Assembly: GCA_035719045.1 (NCBI GenBank)
Contig: DASTGO010000020.1
Span: 1 to 28,023 of the forward strand
From: DASTGO01 sp035719045
GTDB lineage: Bacteria > Actinomycetota > Actinomycetes > Actinomycetales > Kineosporiaceae
Direction: 5' to 3'
Length of the DNA: 28,023 nt
How positions within the stretch are numbered: position 1 is the first letter of the stretch; the number at the start of each line of letters is the position of its first letter. The notes beneath the pieces are model-generated. The model was not told where the DNA came from. It did no database searches and worked only from the letters and a program-made list of their open reading frames with translations. Both the position numbers and the translations under genes were made by a program. Below are positions 14,353 through 21,859 of this stretch, in pieces.

Positions 14353-15576
14353 TCAGGGAAGCCGGTCGTGGGCGCCGGAGGTGGCCACCCAGCGCAGCCC
14401 CGTCCCGCCGTCGCCCGCCCCGACCACCCGGTTGCCGCCGAGGCAGCGCGCCTCGAACAGGGCGGCGTCGGCGGCGATGACCAGGGTCTCCGGGTCGGGG
14501 CAGCGCAGCGGGTCGAGGACCGCCAGGCCGACGTTGGCAGTCAGGGGTGCCGCGTCCACGCCGAGTTGGCGGCGCAGCCCGTCGGTCGCCGTGAACGCGT
14601 CGTCCTGGCTGATCACGGGCATGATCAGGGCGAACGCGTCCCCGCCGATCCGGTACGCCGCCCAGCCGGAACCCGTCAGCCGGTGCAGGGCGGTGGCGGC
14701 CGCCAGCACCAGGGCGTCCCCGCGGCGGCGGCCCACGGTGGCGTTGACCGTCTCCAGGCCGTTGAGGTCCAGCAGGGCCAGGGTCAGCGGCAGGTCGTTG
14801 CGGCGGGCGTGCTCGACCTGGATCCGCAGGTCCCGGCGGAAGGCGCGGCGCGAGCCGAGTCCGGTCAGGTCGTCGGTCGCCGCCGCCCACAGGGCCCGGT
14901 CATGCCGGCGCACCAGCCGCCGGCCGCCGGTGAGGAACACCAGGCCGGTGGTCGCTCCGGCGCCGAGCATCAGCGCGACACCGAGGGCACGCCACAGCTG
15001 TCCCGCCCGCTCACCGGCGGCGCGGTCGTCGAGGGTGACCGCGAGCGCCGCCGTCCGGTCCGGGAGCCGCAGCGGCACCCCGACCGTCAGCGTGCGGGCG
15101 GCCGGTCCGTCCTGGACGAGGGGGCCGTCACCGCGGGCGACCCGGATCAGCCGCCGTCCGTCGATCCCACCGGTCCCGGGCGGTCCGGTCCCCTTGCCCT
15201 CGGGACCCTGGTAGAGCAGGCTCCCGCGCCCGTCCACGACCAGGACGGACAGCACCTCGGGTTCGGCGGACAGCGAGGCCAGCACATCGGCCAGCCGGGT
15301 CCGGAGCCGGGCGTCCCGCTCCGCCTGCGGTTGCGTGCCGGTCGCGGACTCCGGTCCGGTACCGGTGGCGGCGGGGCCGGTGCGGGCCAGTTCGGTGGTC
15401 ACCCCGGCGGCGTCCGAGGTCACCCGGGCGACGGTCTCCCGGCGGACCGCAGCGGCGGCCAGCCGGTCGGCGAGCACGGCCACCCCCGCCGCGGCCAGAC
15501 AGGCGGCGAGCAGAACGGCCACACCCAACCGGGTCGCGAACGGCGCGGCCCGCTGCGCTCGTGGCACATCTGCCAT
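14353..15576 (-). CDS. Membrane GGDEF-like protein with degenerate GGDAF signature
   Basis: The 407-residue protein has a membrane helix at about 16-38, an extracytoplasmic sensor-type region (about 40-193), a second helix at about 196-216 and a C-terminal GGDEF domain (about 233-395). DDLTGLGSRRAFRRDL and LLDLNGLETVN are typical entry motifs. The signature reads RIGGDAFAL (GGDAF, 311-315): the fourth position, normally Glu, is Ala. The half-motif corresponding to the I-site is not obvious. It could be a weak diguanylate cyclase, a GTP-binding sensor or a receptor with no cyclase activity. The ATG at 15576 follows GGAGGG. It converges on meaB. Confidence 0.85.
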   Translation of the reverse strand: MADVPRAQRAAPFATRLGVAVLLAACLAAAGVAVLADRLAAAAVRRETVARVTSDAAGVTTELARTGPAATGTGPESATGTQPQAERDARLRTRLADVLASLSAEPEVLSVLVVDGRGSLLYQGPEGKGTGPPGTGGIDGRRLIRVARGDGPLVQDGPAARTLTVGVPLRLPDRTAALAVTLDDRAAGERAGQLWRALGVALMLGAGATTGLVFLTGGRRLVRRHDRALWAAATDDLTGLGSRRAFRRDLRIQVEHARRNDLPLTLALLDLNGLETVNATVGRRRGDALVLAAATALHRLTGSGWAAYRIGGDAFALIMPVISQDDAFTATDGLRRQLGVDAAPLTANVGLAVLDPLRCPDPETLVIAADAALFEARCLGGNRVVGAGDGGTGLRWVATSGAHDRLP

Positions 15577-15816
15577 CGGCCCTCCATGGCACTGGCGGAG
15601 GCGCCGCCTCCTGCGGCGCCATCCGTCCTGTCGGGCGCGGGCGGGCGGACATGAGGGTCCGGCCGGGTGATCCGCCCCCCTCCCGGCGGCTCCGGGACCG
15701 GTCCGCGGGGCGCGGGACTGGGGTATCGGGCGGCCGGACGGGCGCCGGGCAGGTCAGGGTGGTCCGGCAGGGGGCGGGGACAGGGCGTCGCGGGGCGGGC
15801 CGGGTAGGGTCGGGGG

Positions 15817-16125
15817 ATGCTGGTGGCTTTCTCCGTCGCCCCGACCGGGGAGGGCGAGTCCGTGTCCCGGGCCGTGGCGGACGCCGTGCGGGTGGTCCGC
15901 GCGTCCGGCCTGCCGAACCGGACCGACGCCATGTTCACCACCATCGAGGGCGAGTGGGACGCGTGCATGGACGTCGTCCGGCAGGCCGTCGAGGCGGTGG
16001 GCCGGCACGGTGGCCGGGTCTCGCTGGTGCTCAAGGCCGACATCCGGCCCGGCCGCTCGGGTGAGCTGGAGGGCAAGGTCCAGCGGCTGGAGGCGGCCAT
16101 CGCCCGTCCGGAGACCTCCGACTGA
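15817..16125 (+). CDS. Thiamine-binding protein (MTH1187/YkoF-like, formerly DUF77)
   Basis: This 102-residue protein fits the small MTH1187-type thiamine-binding family: MLVAFSVAPTGEG at the start, then SVSRAVADAVRVVRASGL, the strand TDAMFTTIEGEWD, the long helix ACMDVVRQAVEAV and VSLVLKADIRPG. Family proteins form tetramers and bind thiamine or related ligands in the cytoplasm; they are not enzymes. The ATG at 15817 is the natural start, with a G-rich but non-canonical upstream stretch. It is 92 bp before the next gene on the same strand. Confidence 0.9.
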   Translation: MLVAFSVAPTGEGESVSRAVADAVRVVRASGLPNRTDAMFTTIEGEWDACMDVVRQAVEAVGRHGGRVSLVLKADIRPGRSGELEGKVQRLEAAIARPETSD

Positions 16126-16217
16126 GCCGCGGGCCGGCAGCCGCCCCCAGCGGCGTCCACGGCGCCCAGGAACGGCGTCCCCGAGTTGAAGCCGTCATCG
16201 AGGAAAGGACTGCACTC

Positions 16218-17258
16218 GTGCCACGGCGCCTGATTCCCCTGATCGCCGCGGTCGTCGTGGCCGCGGCCGGCCTGGCCGGGATGGTCTACGGCGTGCTGCT
16301 CGCGACCAGCCTGGCCCCGCCCGCGACGACCACCGCCCGGCTCGCCCCGACCGGCGTCCCCGTCGTGGACACCGCCACCGGGGTACTCGACCTGAGCGGC
16401 CCCCGGGTCCGGATCGAGGCGGTGTCGCCCTCGGGCGGCCCGGTGTTCGTCGGGGTGGGCCGGGCCGACGACGTCACCGCCTACCTGCAGGACGTGTCCC
16501 GCAGCGAGGTCACCCGGGTGGCCGAGGACGGCACCACCACCCTCGCCCGGGCCGGGAGCAAGCCGTCGCTGCCGGACCCCGCCGGGGTCGACATCTGGGT
16601 GGCCGGCAACCGGGGCACCGGTTCGGCCGCCCTGGACTGGCCGGACACTCCCGGGCTGTACCGGGTCGTGGTGGCCGCGGACGGGTCGGCCCCGGCCCCC
16701 GCCCGGATCACGCTGCTGTGGGCCCGTGAGCACCGGACCACGGCCGCCCCCGCGGTGATCACCGTCGGGGCGCTGCTCCTGGTCGGCGGCCTGGTCGGGC
16801 TGATCGTGCTGCGTGGCCGGCGTCGCCCCGAACCCGGCGAGGACGCCGAGGAGACCGGTGACGGTCCCGGGGCGGCGCCCTTCCGCGGGCCCGCGCCGAC
16901 CGCGGACGGACCGGGGCAGACCGCGGACGGACCGGGGCAGGCCGCGCCTGGGCCCGGGCAGACGGAGGACGGACCGGGGCAGACGGAGGACGGACCGGGG
17001 CAGACCGGGGCCGGACCGGGGCCGGTCGAGGACGAGACCCGGCTGATCCGGTTGCGCCCCGGCGACACCCCGGATCCGGCGGGCACCGTCCCGCGACCGA
17101 GCGCCCCGGCCCCGGACGACCCCGTCACCGGGCCGAGTGCCATCCCCGTCGACCCGCACGGACCGGTCACCTTCAGCGGCGGGCTGCCACTGGCCGGCCG
17201 ACCCGGCCCGGATGCCCCGGGGACAGCGCCCGCCGACGACCCGGAGGTGCCGGCATGA
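16218..17258 (+). CDS. Two-helix membrane protein with heptapeptide-repeat tail
   Basis: The 346-residue protein has an N-terminal membrane helix (about 5-30), an exported beta-rich domain (about 45-170, with VFVGVGRADDVTAYL and VDIWVAGN), a second helix (about 178-198, ITVGALLLVGGLVGLIVL) followed by Arg residues, and a Pro/Gly/Asp-rich cytoplasmic tail. The tail has six 7-residue repeats of type TxDGPGQ. I know related actinobacterial proteins only as conserved membrane proteins. The GTG at 16218 has GAAAGGA upstream. Its stop overlaps the ATG of the lipoprotein gene, indicating a coupled pair. Confidence 0.78.
   Translation: MPRRLIPLIAAVVVAAAGLAGMVYGVLLATSLAPPATTTARLAPTGVPVVDTATGVLDLSGPRVRIEAVSPSGGPVFVGVGRADDVTAYLQDVSRSEVTRVAEDGTTTLARAGSKPSLPDPAGVDIWVAGNRGTGSAALDWPDTPGLYRVVVAADGSAPAPARITLLWAREHRTTAAPAVITVGALLLVGGLVGLIVLRGRRRPEPGEDAEETGDGPGAAPFRGPAPTADGPGQTADGPGQAAPGPGQTEDGPGQTEDGPGQTGAGPGPVEDETRLIRLRPGDTPDPAGTVPRPSAPAPDDPVTGPSAIPVDPHGPVTFSGGLPLAGRPGPDAPGTAPADDPEVPA
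16899..17024 (+). repeat. Six in-frame 21-bp repeats encoding TxDGPGQ-type heptapeptides
   Basis: Six 21-bp units start at 16899 and code for TADGPGQ, TADGPGQ, AAPGPGQ, TEDGPGQ, TEDGPGQ and TGAGPGP. They lie in the cytoplasmic tail of the membrane protein. Neighbouring identical units suggest recent slippage or unequal exchange, so copy number may vary between strains. Confidence 0.9.
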
Positions 17259-18382
17259 GCCCGCGGAACCCGTCGATCCCGGTGGACGTGCCGAACTGGC
17301 CGAGCCGGCCCAGGCCGCTGAACCTCCGTAGGCCACGGAACACGCGGAACACGCTGAGCTCGCGCAGCCCGCTGGACTTCCGCGGACCTGCGCACCCCCG
17401 CCCGGCTGCCCGGACCGTCGCCCTGACCCTGGCAGCCGGGCTCGCCCTCGCCGGATGCGCCGGGACGGGCGGTGGCACGTCGGCCGTCGCCGACCCGGTC
17501 GGCGCGCATCCCGTGGTGGCCGGAGGACAGGCCCAGGGGGTCCTCGACCGGGTGCAGGCCGCGGCCGGAGCGGCGGCGAAGGCCCCGGATCCGGCGTCGC
17601 TCGGGCCGCGGGTGGTGGGTCCGGAGCAGACGGTCCTGGCAGCCGGGCTCAAGCTGCCCGCCGCCCAGCGCCCGGCGGGTCCGGCCGCCGACGTGGCCTG
17701 GCAGCGGCTGCTGGTTCCGTCCCGGTCCGGCTGGCCGCGGTGGTTCGTCGCGGCAGGCACCGCGACGGGACGGACCACGCCGGTGCTGTGGGTCCTGTCC
17801 TCCCAGGACGCCCGGACCCCGTACGGCCTGTGGGGCGAGCTGCTCATGTTGCCGGGCGCCCAACTGCCGGAGGTGGCCAAGGCCGGCGTCGGCGCCCCGG
17901 AACTGCCGCCGGATGCCACCGGACTGCTGGTCAGCCCGAAGGACGTCGCCGCCCGGTACGCCGACCTGCTCGCCAACGGGAATGCCAGCCCGTACGCGAA
18001 GACCTTCGCCCAGGACGCCTTCCGCGACCAGGTGCTGCGCAGGCTGGCCGGAGACCGGGTGCAGTTGCAGCAGTTGCAGGGCACGGCCACCGACGAGCAT
18101 GCGGTGCAGGGGCAGCCCCTGGCGCTGCGGACCGCCGACGGCGGCGCCCTGGTGATCGTCGCGCTGACGGAGACCTACACCGCCAAGGTGTCCAGCAGTG
18201 CGGGGTCGGTGAAGGTGAACGATCCCCTGGTGGCGGCGCTGGCCGGTACCGGGTCGTTCAGCAATCAGCTGGTGCAGACCTCGGCGGAGCTGGTGGCCTT
18301 CACGGTCCCGCCCGCGTCGGCCGGTGGCCTGGTCCAGGTGATCGCCGCGGCGAAGGGCCACGTGTCCGCAGCCGCGTCCTGA
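17255..18382 (+). CDS. Secreted lipoprotein, coupled to upstream membrane protein
   Basis: The 375-residue protein has a hydrophobic stretch ending in a clear lipobox, LTLAAGLALAGC with Cys68, followed by a Gly/Thr linker and an exported domain. Recognisable pieces include WQRLLVPSRSGWPRWFVAAG, PYGLWGELLMLPG and ALTETYTAKVSS. The N-terminal region before the signal helix is unusually long (about 50 residues, rich in Arg, Pro and Asn). No other ATG is available, so either this start is real because of the ATGA overlap with the upstream stop, or a later GTG (17282 or 17288) is used. No characterised family recognised. It precedes the thioredoxin gene. Confidence 0.78.
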   Translation: MSPRNPSIPVDVPNWPSRPRPLNLRRPRNTRNTLSSRSPLDFRGPAHPRPAARTVALTLAAGLALAGCAGTGGGTSAVADPVGAHPVVAGGQAQGVLDRVQAAAGAAAKAPDPASLGPRVVGPEQTVLAAGLKLPAAQRPAGPAADVAWQRLLVPSRSGWPRWFVAAGTATGRTTPVLWVLSSQDARTPYGLWGELLMLPGAQLPEVAKAGVGAPELPPDATGLLVSPKDVAARYADLLANGNASPYAKTFAQDAFRDQVLRRLAGDRVQLQQLQGTATDEHAVQGQPLALRTADGGALVIVALTETYTAKVSSSAGSVKVNDPLVAALAGTGSFSNQLVQTSAELVAFTVPPASAGGLVQVIAAAKGHVSAAAS

Positions 18383-18519
18383 TCCGCCGTGTCCTGATCC
18401 ACGCGGTGCGAGTCGTGCAAGGACTGCTCCGCCGCATACGGTTGACCCCGAGCAAATGACGGGACAACGCGCCGCCCGGTCCGGCAACTGCCGGGGGTGG
18501 GTGCCGTGAGAGGACGACG

Positions 18520-19473
18520 ATGAGCAACCAGCCCGGACGGCCGGCGGCCCGGCCGTCGATCAACCTGCGGGGTGCGGTGGACCTGTCCGCCCTCGCCGCG
18601 AGCCGCCCGGCGGCCCCCGCGACCGCGGGAGGAGCATCGGCCGGCGGTTCGGCCCCGGTGATTGACGTCACCGAGGCGGACTTCGTCGTCGAGGTGGTGC
18701 AGCGGTCGACGACGGTGCCCGTGGTGGTGGACTTCTGGGCCAGTTGGTGCGGCCCCTGCAAGCAGCTGTCGCCGCTGCTGGAGCGGCTCGCCGTCGAGTA
18801 CGGCGGCCGGTTCCTGCTGGCGAAGGTGGACGTCGACGCCAACCCGCAACTGCAGGCCGCGTTCCAGGTCCAGTCCATCCCGACGGTGTTCGCCGTGCTC
18901 AAGGGCCAGCCGGTGCCGCTGTTCGCCGGGGCGCAGCCGGAACCACAGGTGCGCCAGGTGCTGGAAGAGGTGCTGAGGGTCGCCCAGGCCAACGGTGTCA
19001 CCGGGGTGTACACGCCGGCCGGGGGTGAGGCGAGTGAGGACGAGGACGTCGAGGCTCCGCTGCCGCCGCTGCACCAGAAGGCTTACGACGCCATCGAGAG
19101 CGGCGACTACCAGGCTGCCGTCGCGGCCTACGAGCAGGCGCTGCGGGAGAGTCCGGCGGACGATCTGGCCCGGGTCGGGCTCGCTCAGGTCAAGCTGTTG
19201 CAGCGGACCGACGGCGTGGACGTCAACGCCGCCCGGACCGCCGCCGCCGACCGTCCCCTCGACGTCGAGGCCCAGATCCTCGTCGCGGACATCGACCTGC
19301 TCGGCGGCCACGTCGAGGACGCCTTCGCCCGGCTGGTCGACACCGTGCGGGCCGCCTCCGGCGCCGAGCGCGATCGGGCCCGCTCGCACCTGCTCGAGCT
19401 GTTCGACGTCGTCGGGCCCGATGACCCCAGGGTCGGCAAGGCGCGGCTCGCCCTGGCCAACGCCCTGTTCTGA
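18520..19473 (+). CDS. Thioredoxin-domain protein with C-terminal TPR (CnoX/YbbN-like)
   Basis: The 317-residue protein has a Pro/Ala-rich N-terminus (1-45), a thioredoxin domain (about 48-155) with the active site WASWCGPCK (Cys77 and Cys80) and the cis-Pro segment QSIPTVF. Helical TPR-like repeats follow (about 180-315; KAYDAIESGDYQAAVAAYEQAL is a classic TPR). This is the YbbN/CnoX architecture. YbbN of E. coli lacks the active CxxC, but this protein keeps CGPC, so redox activity is plausible together with a holdase role. The ATG at 18520 follows GAGAGGA. No secretion signal: cytoplasmic. Confidence 0.92.
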   Translation: MSNQPGRPAARPSINLRGAVDLSALAASRPAAPATAGGASAGGSAPVIDVTEADFVVEVVQRSTTVPVVVDFWASWCGPCKQLSPLLERLAVEYGGRFLLAKVDVDANPQLQAAFQVQSIPTVFAVLKGQPVPLFAGAQPEPQVRQVLEEVLRVAQANGVTGVYTPAGGEASEDEDVEAPLPPLHQKAYDAIESGDYQAAVAAYEQALRESPADDLARVGLAQVKLLQRTDGVDVNAARTAAADRPLDVEAQILVADIDLLGGHVEDAFARLVDTVRAASGAERDRARSHLLELFDVVGPDDPRVGKARLALANALF

Positions 19474-19483
19474 CCGAGCCCGG

Positions 19484-19546
19484 CCCGGGGCCGGGAGTTC
19501 GGGCCTCCGGGCCGGCCCCGGGGGCACAGGTCCCCCGGTGCCGGGG
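19484..19546. terminator. GC-rich hairpins between convergent genes
   Basis: CCCGGGGCCGG (19484-19494) pairs with CCGGCCCCGGG (19512-19522), an 11-bp stem. A second CCCCGG-TG-CCGGGG palindrome lies at 19533-19546. They occupy the gap between the thioredoxin stop (19473) and the SDR stop (19600), as for a bidirectional terminator. Confidence 0.6.
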
Positions 19547-19599
19547 CATGGGGGTACTGGGTCACCCCGGTGCCGGGCCCGGGCCTCGGGCCGGCGCAG

Positions 19600-20361
19600 T
19601 CAGCGCGGTCCCATCCGGATGGCACCGTCGAGGCGGATCGTCTCCCCGTTGAGCATCGGGTTGTCGATGATGTGCCGGACCAGCAGGGCGTATTCGCGGG
19701 GGTCGCCCAGCCGGCTCGGATGCGGGACCTGGGCGCCCAGCGACTCCTGGACCGGCTCCGGCAGGCCCTGCAGCATCGGGGTGGCGAAGATGCCGGGCGC
19801 GATGGTCATCACCCGGATCAGCTTGTCGGCCAGGTCCCGGGCCGTGCAGACGGTCAGGCCGACGATGCCGGCCTTGCTCGCCGCATAGGCCGCCTGCCCG
19901 ATCTGCCCCTCGAACGCCGCCACCGATGCGGTGTTGACGATGACGCCGCGCTCGCCGCCGGTCGGGTCGGTGGCCGCGATCCGTTGGGCGGCCAGGCGGA
20001 TCACGTTGAACGTGCCGATCAGGTTGACGTCGATGACGGCGCGGAAGTCCTCCAGCGGCAGCGGTCCCTGCTTGCCGAGCACCCGTCCGGCGGTGCCGAC
20101 CCCGGCGCAGTTGACCGCGATCCGCAGCGTGCCCAAGCCCTCCGCGGCGTCGAGGGCTGCGGTCACCTGCTCGGAGTCCGTGACATCGGTCGGCACGAAC
20201 ACGGCCCGCTCGCCGAGTTCGGCGGCCAGTTCCTTGCCGGGGGAGCGGGGCAGGTCAGCGAGCACGACACCCGCCCCGTCGGCGTGCAGCCGCCGTGCGG
20301 TGGCTGCCCCCAGACCCGATCCGCCGCCGGTGACCAGGGCCACAGCGCCTGCCAGCTCCAT
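19600..20361 (-). CDS. Short-chain dehydrogenase, 3-hydroxyacyl-CoA dehydrogenase (HSD10-like)
   Basis: The 253-residue classical SDR has the cofactor motif TGGGSGLG (11-18), NCAGV (84-88), Asn113, Ser146, Tyr159 and Lys163 (YAASK). An Asp at the end of beta-2 (VVLADLPRS) implies NAD preference. The segments GGERGVIVNTASVAAFEGQIGQAAYAASK and PGIFATPML match the HSD10/3-hydroxy-2-methylbutyryl-CoA dehydrogenase type. It would interconvert 3-hydroxyacyl-CoA and 3-ketoacyl-CoA. The ATG at 20361 has AAAGG nine bases upstream. It lies downstream of a thiolase on the same strand, suggesting consecutive steps of acyl-CoA degradation or synthesis. Confidence 0.88.
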   Translation of the reverse strand: MELAGAVALVTGGGSGLGAATARRLHADGAGVVLADLPRSPGKELAAELGERAVFVPTDVTDSEQVTAALDAAEGLGTLRIAVNCAGVGTAGRVLGKQGPLPLEDFRAVIDVNLIGTFNVIRLAAQRIAATDPTGGERGVIVNTASVAAFEGQIGQAAYAASKAGIVGLTVCTARDLADKLIRVMTIAPGIFATPMLQGLPEPVQESLGAQVPHPSRLGDPREYALLVRHIIDNPMLNGETIRLDGAIRMGPR

Positions 20362-20407
20362 ACTGTCCGCCTTTCTCGTCGGTCGTCACCTCCTTCTACC
20401 TGCTGAT

Positions 20408-20455
20408 CATGCCCGCCCGCACCCGGTGCTGCATGGCGCGGCGCCCGCGGGCATG
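20408..20455. terminator. Inverted repeat between thiolase and SDR genes
   Basis: CATGCCCGC (20408-20416) pairs with GCGGGCATG (20447-20455) over a 30-nt loop, in the 132-bp gap between the second thiolase and the SDR. It could be a weak terminator or operator. No T tract follows. Confidence 0.35.
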
Positions 20456-20493
20456 GCAGGCGGGCAGCCGGGAGAGCAGGTCGGGCGACAGGC

Positions 20494-21660
20494 TCAGAGG
20501 CGCTCGATGACCATCGCGTTCGCCATGCCGCCGCCCTCGCAGATCGCGACCAGCCCGGTCCGCCCGCCGGTGCCCTCCAGCACCCGGAGCAGGGTCGAGA
20601 CCAGCTTGGTCCCGGTACCGCCCAGCGGGTGGCCGATCGCGATCGCGCCACCACGGATGTTGAGCCGTTCAGGGTCGGCGTGCACGTCCCGCGCCCATGC
20701 CATCGGCACCGGGGCGAACGCCTCGTTGACCTCGTAGGCGTCGATCTGGTCGATGGTGAGACCGGCCTTCGCGAGCACCTTCTCGGTGGCCGGGATGACA
20801 CCGGTCAGCATGAGCAGCGGGTCACTGCCGACGGCGGCGGTCGCCAGGATCCGGGCGCGCGGAGTCAGTCCCAGCTGGGCCGCCCGCTCCTGCGACATCA
20901 CCAGTGCGGCCGAGGCGCCGTCGGTGAGCGGCGAGGAGTTGCCGGCCGTGATGCACCAGCCGATCTCCGGGAACCGGGCGGCCAGCTCGTCGCTGCGGAA
21001 CGCGGCGTTCAGCCCGGCCAGCTTCTCGACCGTCGTCCCGGGCCGGACCAGTTCGTCGGTGGCATGCCCGCCCACCGGGACGATCTCGTCGGCGAACAGG
21101 CCCTCCTTCTGCGCGGCCGCCGCCTTCTCGTGGGACGCGGCGGCGAACTCGTCGAGCTGTTCCCGGGTGAACCCCCAGCGGGCGGCGATCAGCTCGGCCG
21201 AGATCCCCTGGTCCACCAGGCCCTCGGGATAGCGGGCGTTCACCATCGGGCCGCGCGGGTCCTTGCCGACCAGGGAGGAGAACATCGGTGCACGACTCAT
21301 CGACTCCACGCCACCGGCGATCACCACGTCCTGCACGCCGGAGATCACCAGTGCCGCGGCGAACTGCAGGGCCTGCAGGCTCGACCCGCACTGCCGGTCG
21401 ATGGTCACGCCCGGCACGCTCTCGGGGAATCCGGCGGCGAGCACCGCGTTCCGGGTGACGTTGAAGGTCTGCTCGCCGGTCTGGGTGACGCAGCCACCGA
21501 CCACGTCGTCGAGCGTGGCGGGGTCGAGGCCGGTCCGGTCGGCCAGTGCGCGCAGGGTGGTGGCGAACAGGTCCACCGGGTGGACCCCGGACAGCGCGCC
21601 GCCGGGCTTTCCCTTACCGGTCGCGGTGCGGACGGCGTCGACGATGACGGCGTGGGTCAT
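20494..21660 (-). CDS. Acyl-CoA thiolase (acetyl-CoA C-acyltransferase, FadA-type)
   Basis: The 388-residue thiolase has Cys91 in the IDRQCGSSLQA motif, NEAF (312-315), His344 in GHPLGGTG and Cys374 in ICEGGGMAN. The RQCGSS and CEGGGMAN signatures place it with degradative FadA/FadA5-type thiolases rather than the biosynthetic type at 11829. It probably cleaves 3-ketoacyl-CoAs together with the downstream SDR. The ATG at 21660 follows GGGAGGG by about seven bases. The start region faces the divergent manA gene across 199 bp. Confidence 0.93.
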   Translation of the reverse strand: MTHAVIVDAVRTATGKGKPGGALSGVHPVDLFATTLRALADRTGLDPATLDDVVGGCVTQTGEQTFNVTRNAVLAAGFPESVPGVTIDRQCGSSLQALQFAAALVISGVQDVVIAGGVESMSRAPMFSSLVGKDPRGPMVNARYPEGLVDQGISAELIAARWGFTREQLDEFAAASHEKAAAAQKEGLFADEIVPVGGHATDELVRPGTTVEKLAGLNAAFRSDELAARFPEIGWCITAGNSSPLTDGASAALVMSQERAAQLGLTPRARILATAAVGSDPLLMLTGVIPATEKVLAKAGLTIDQIDAYEVNEAFAPVPMAWARDVHADPERLNIRGGAIAIGHPLGGTGTKLVSTLLRVLEGTGGRTGLVAICEGGGMANAMVIERL

Positions 21661-21859
21661 GGCGGAACCCTCCCTGGGATCGGCCGTGCGGACGCGGCCA
21701 CCACGGTCACGCTACCGGTGAGTAATCGGACCGGCGGCCCCGGTGGTGTGGTGGATCCGGCGTCCTCACGGCTTGACGGCGGGTGCGGGTTCAGGAAGTC
21801 CGAAGTCGGGCGGCGTGTCCTATAGCGCTCCGTAGTTGTGTCGACACCGAACGTGCAGA

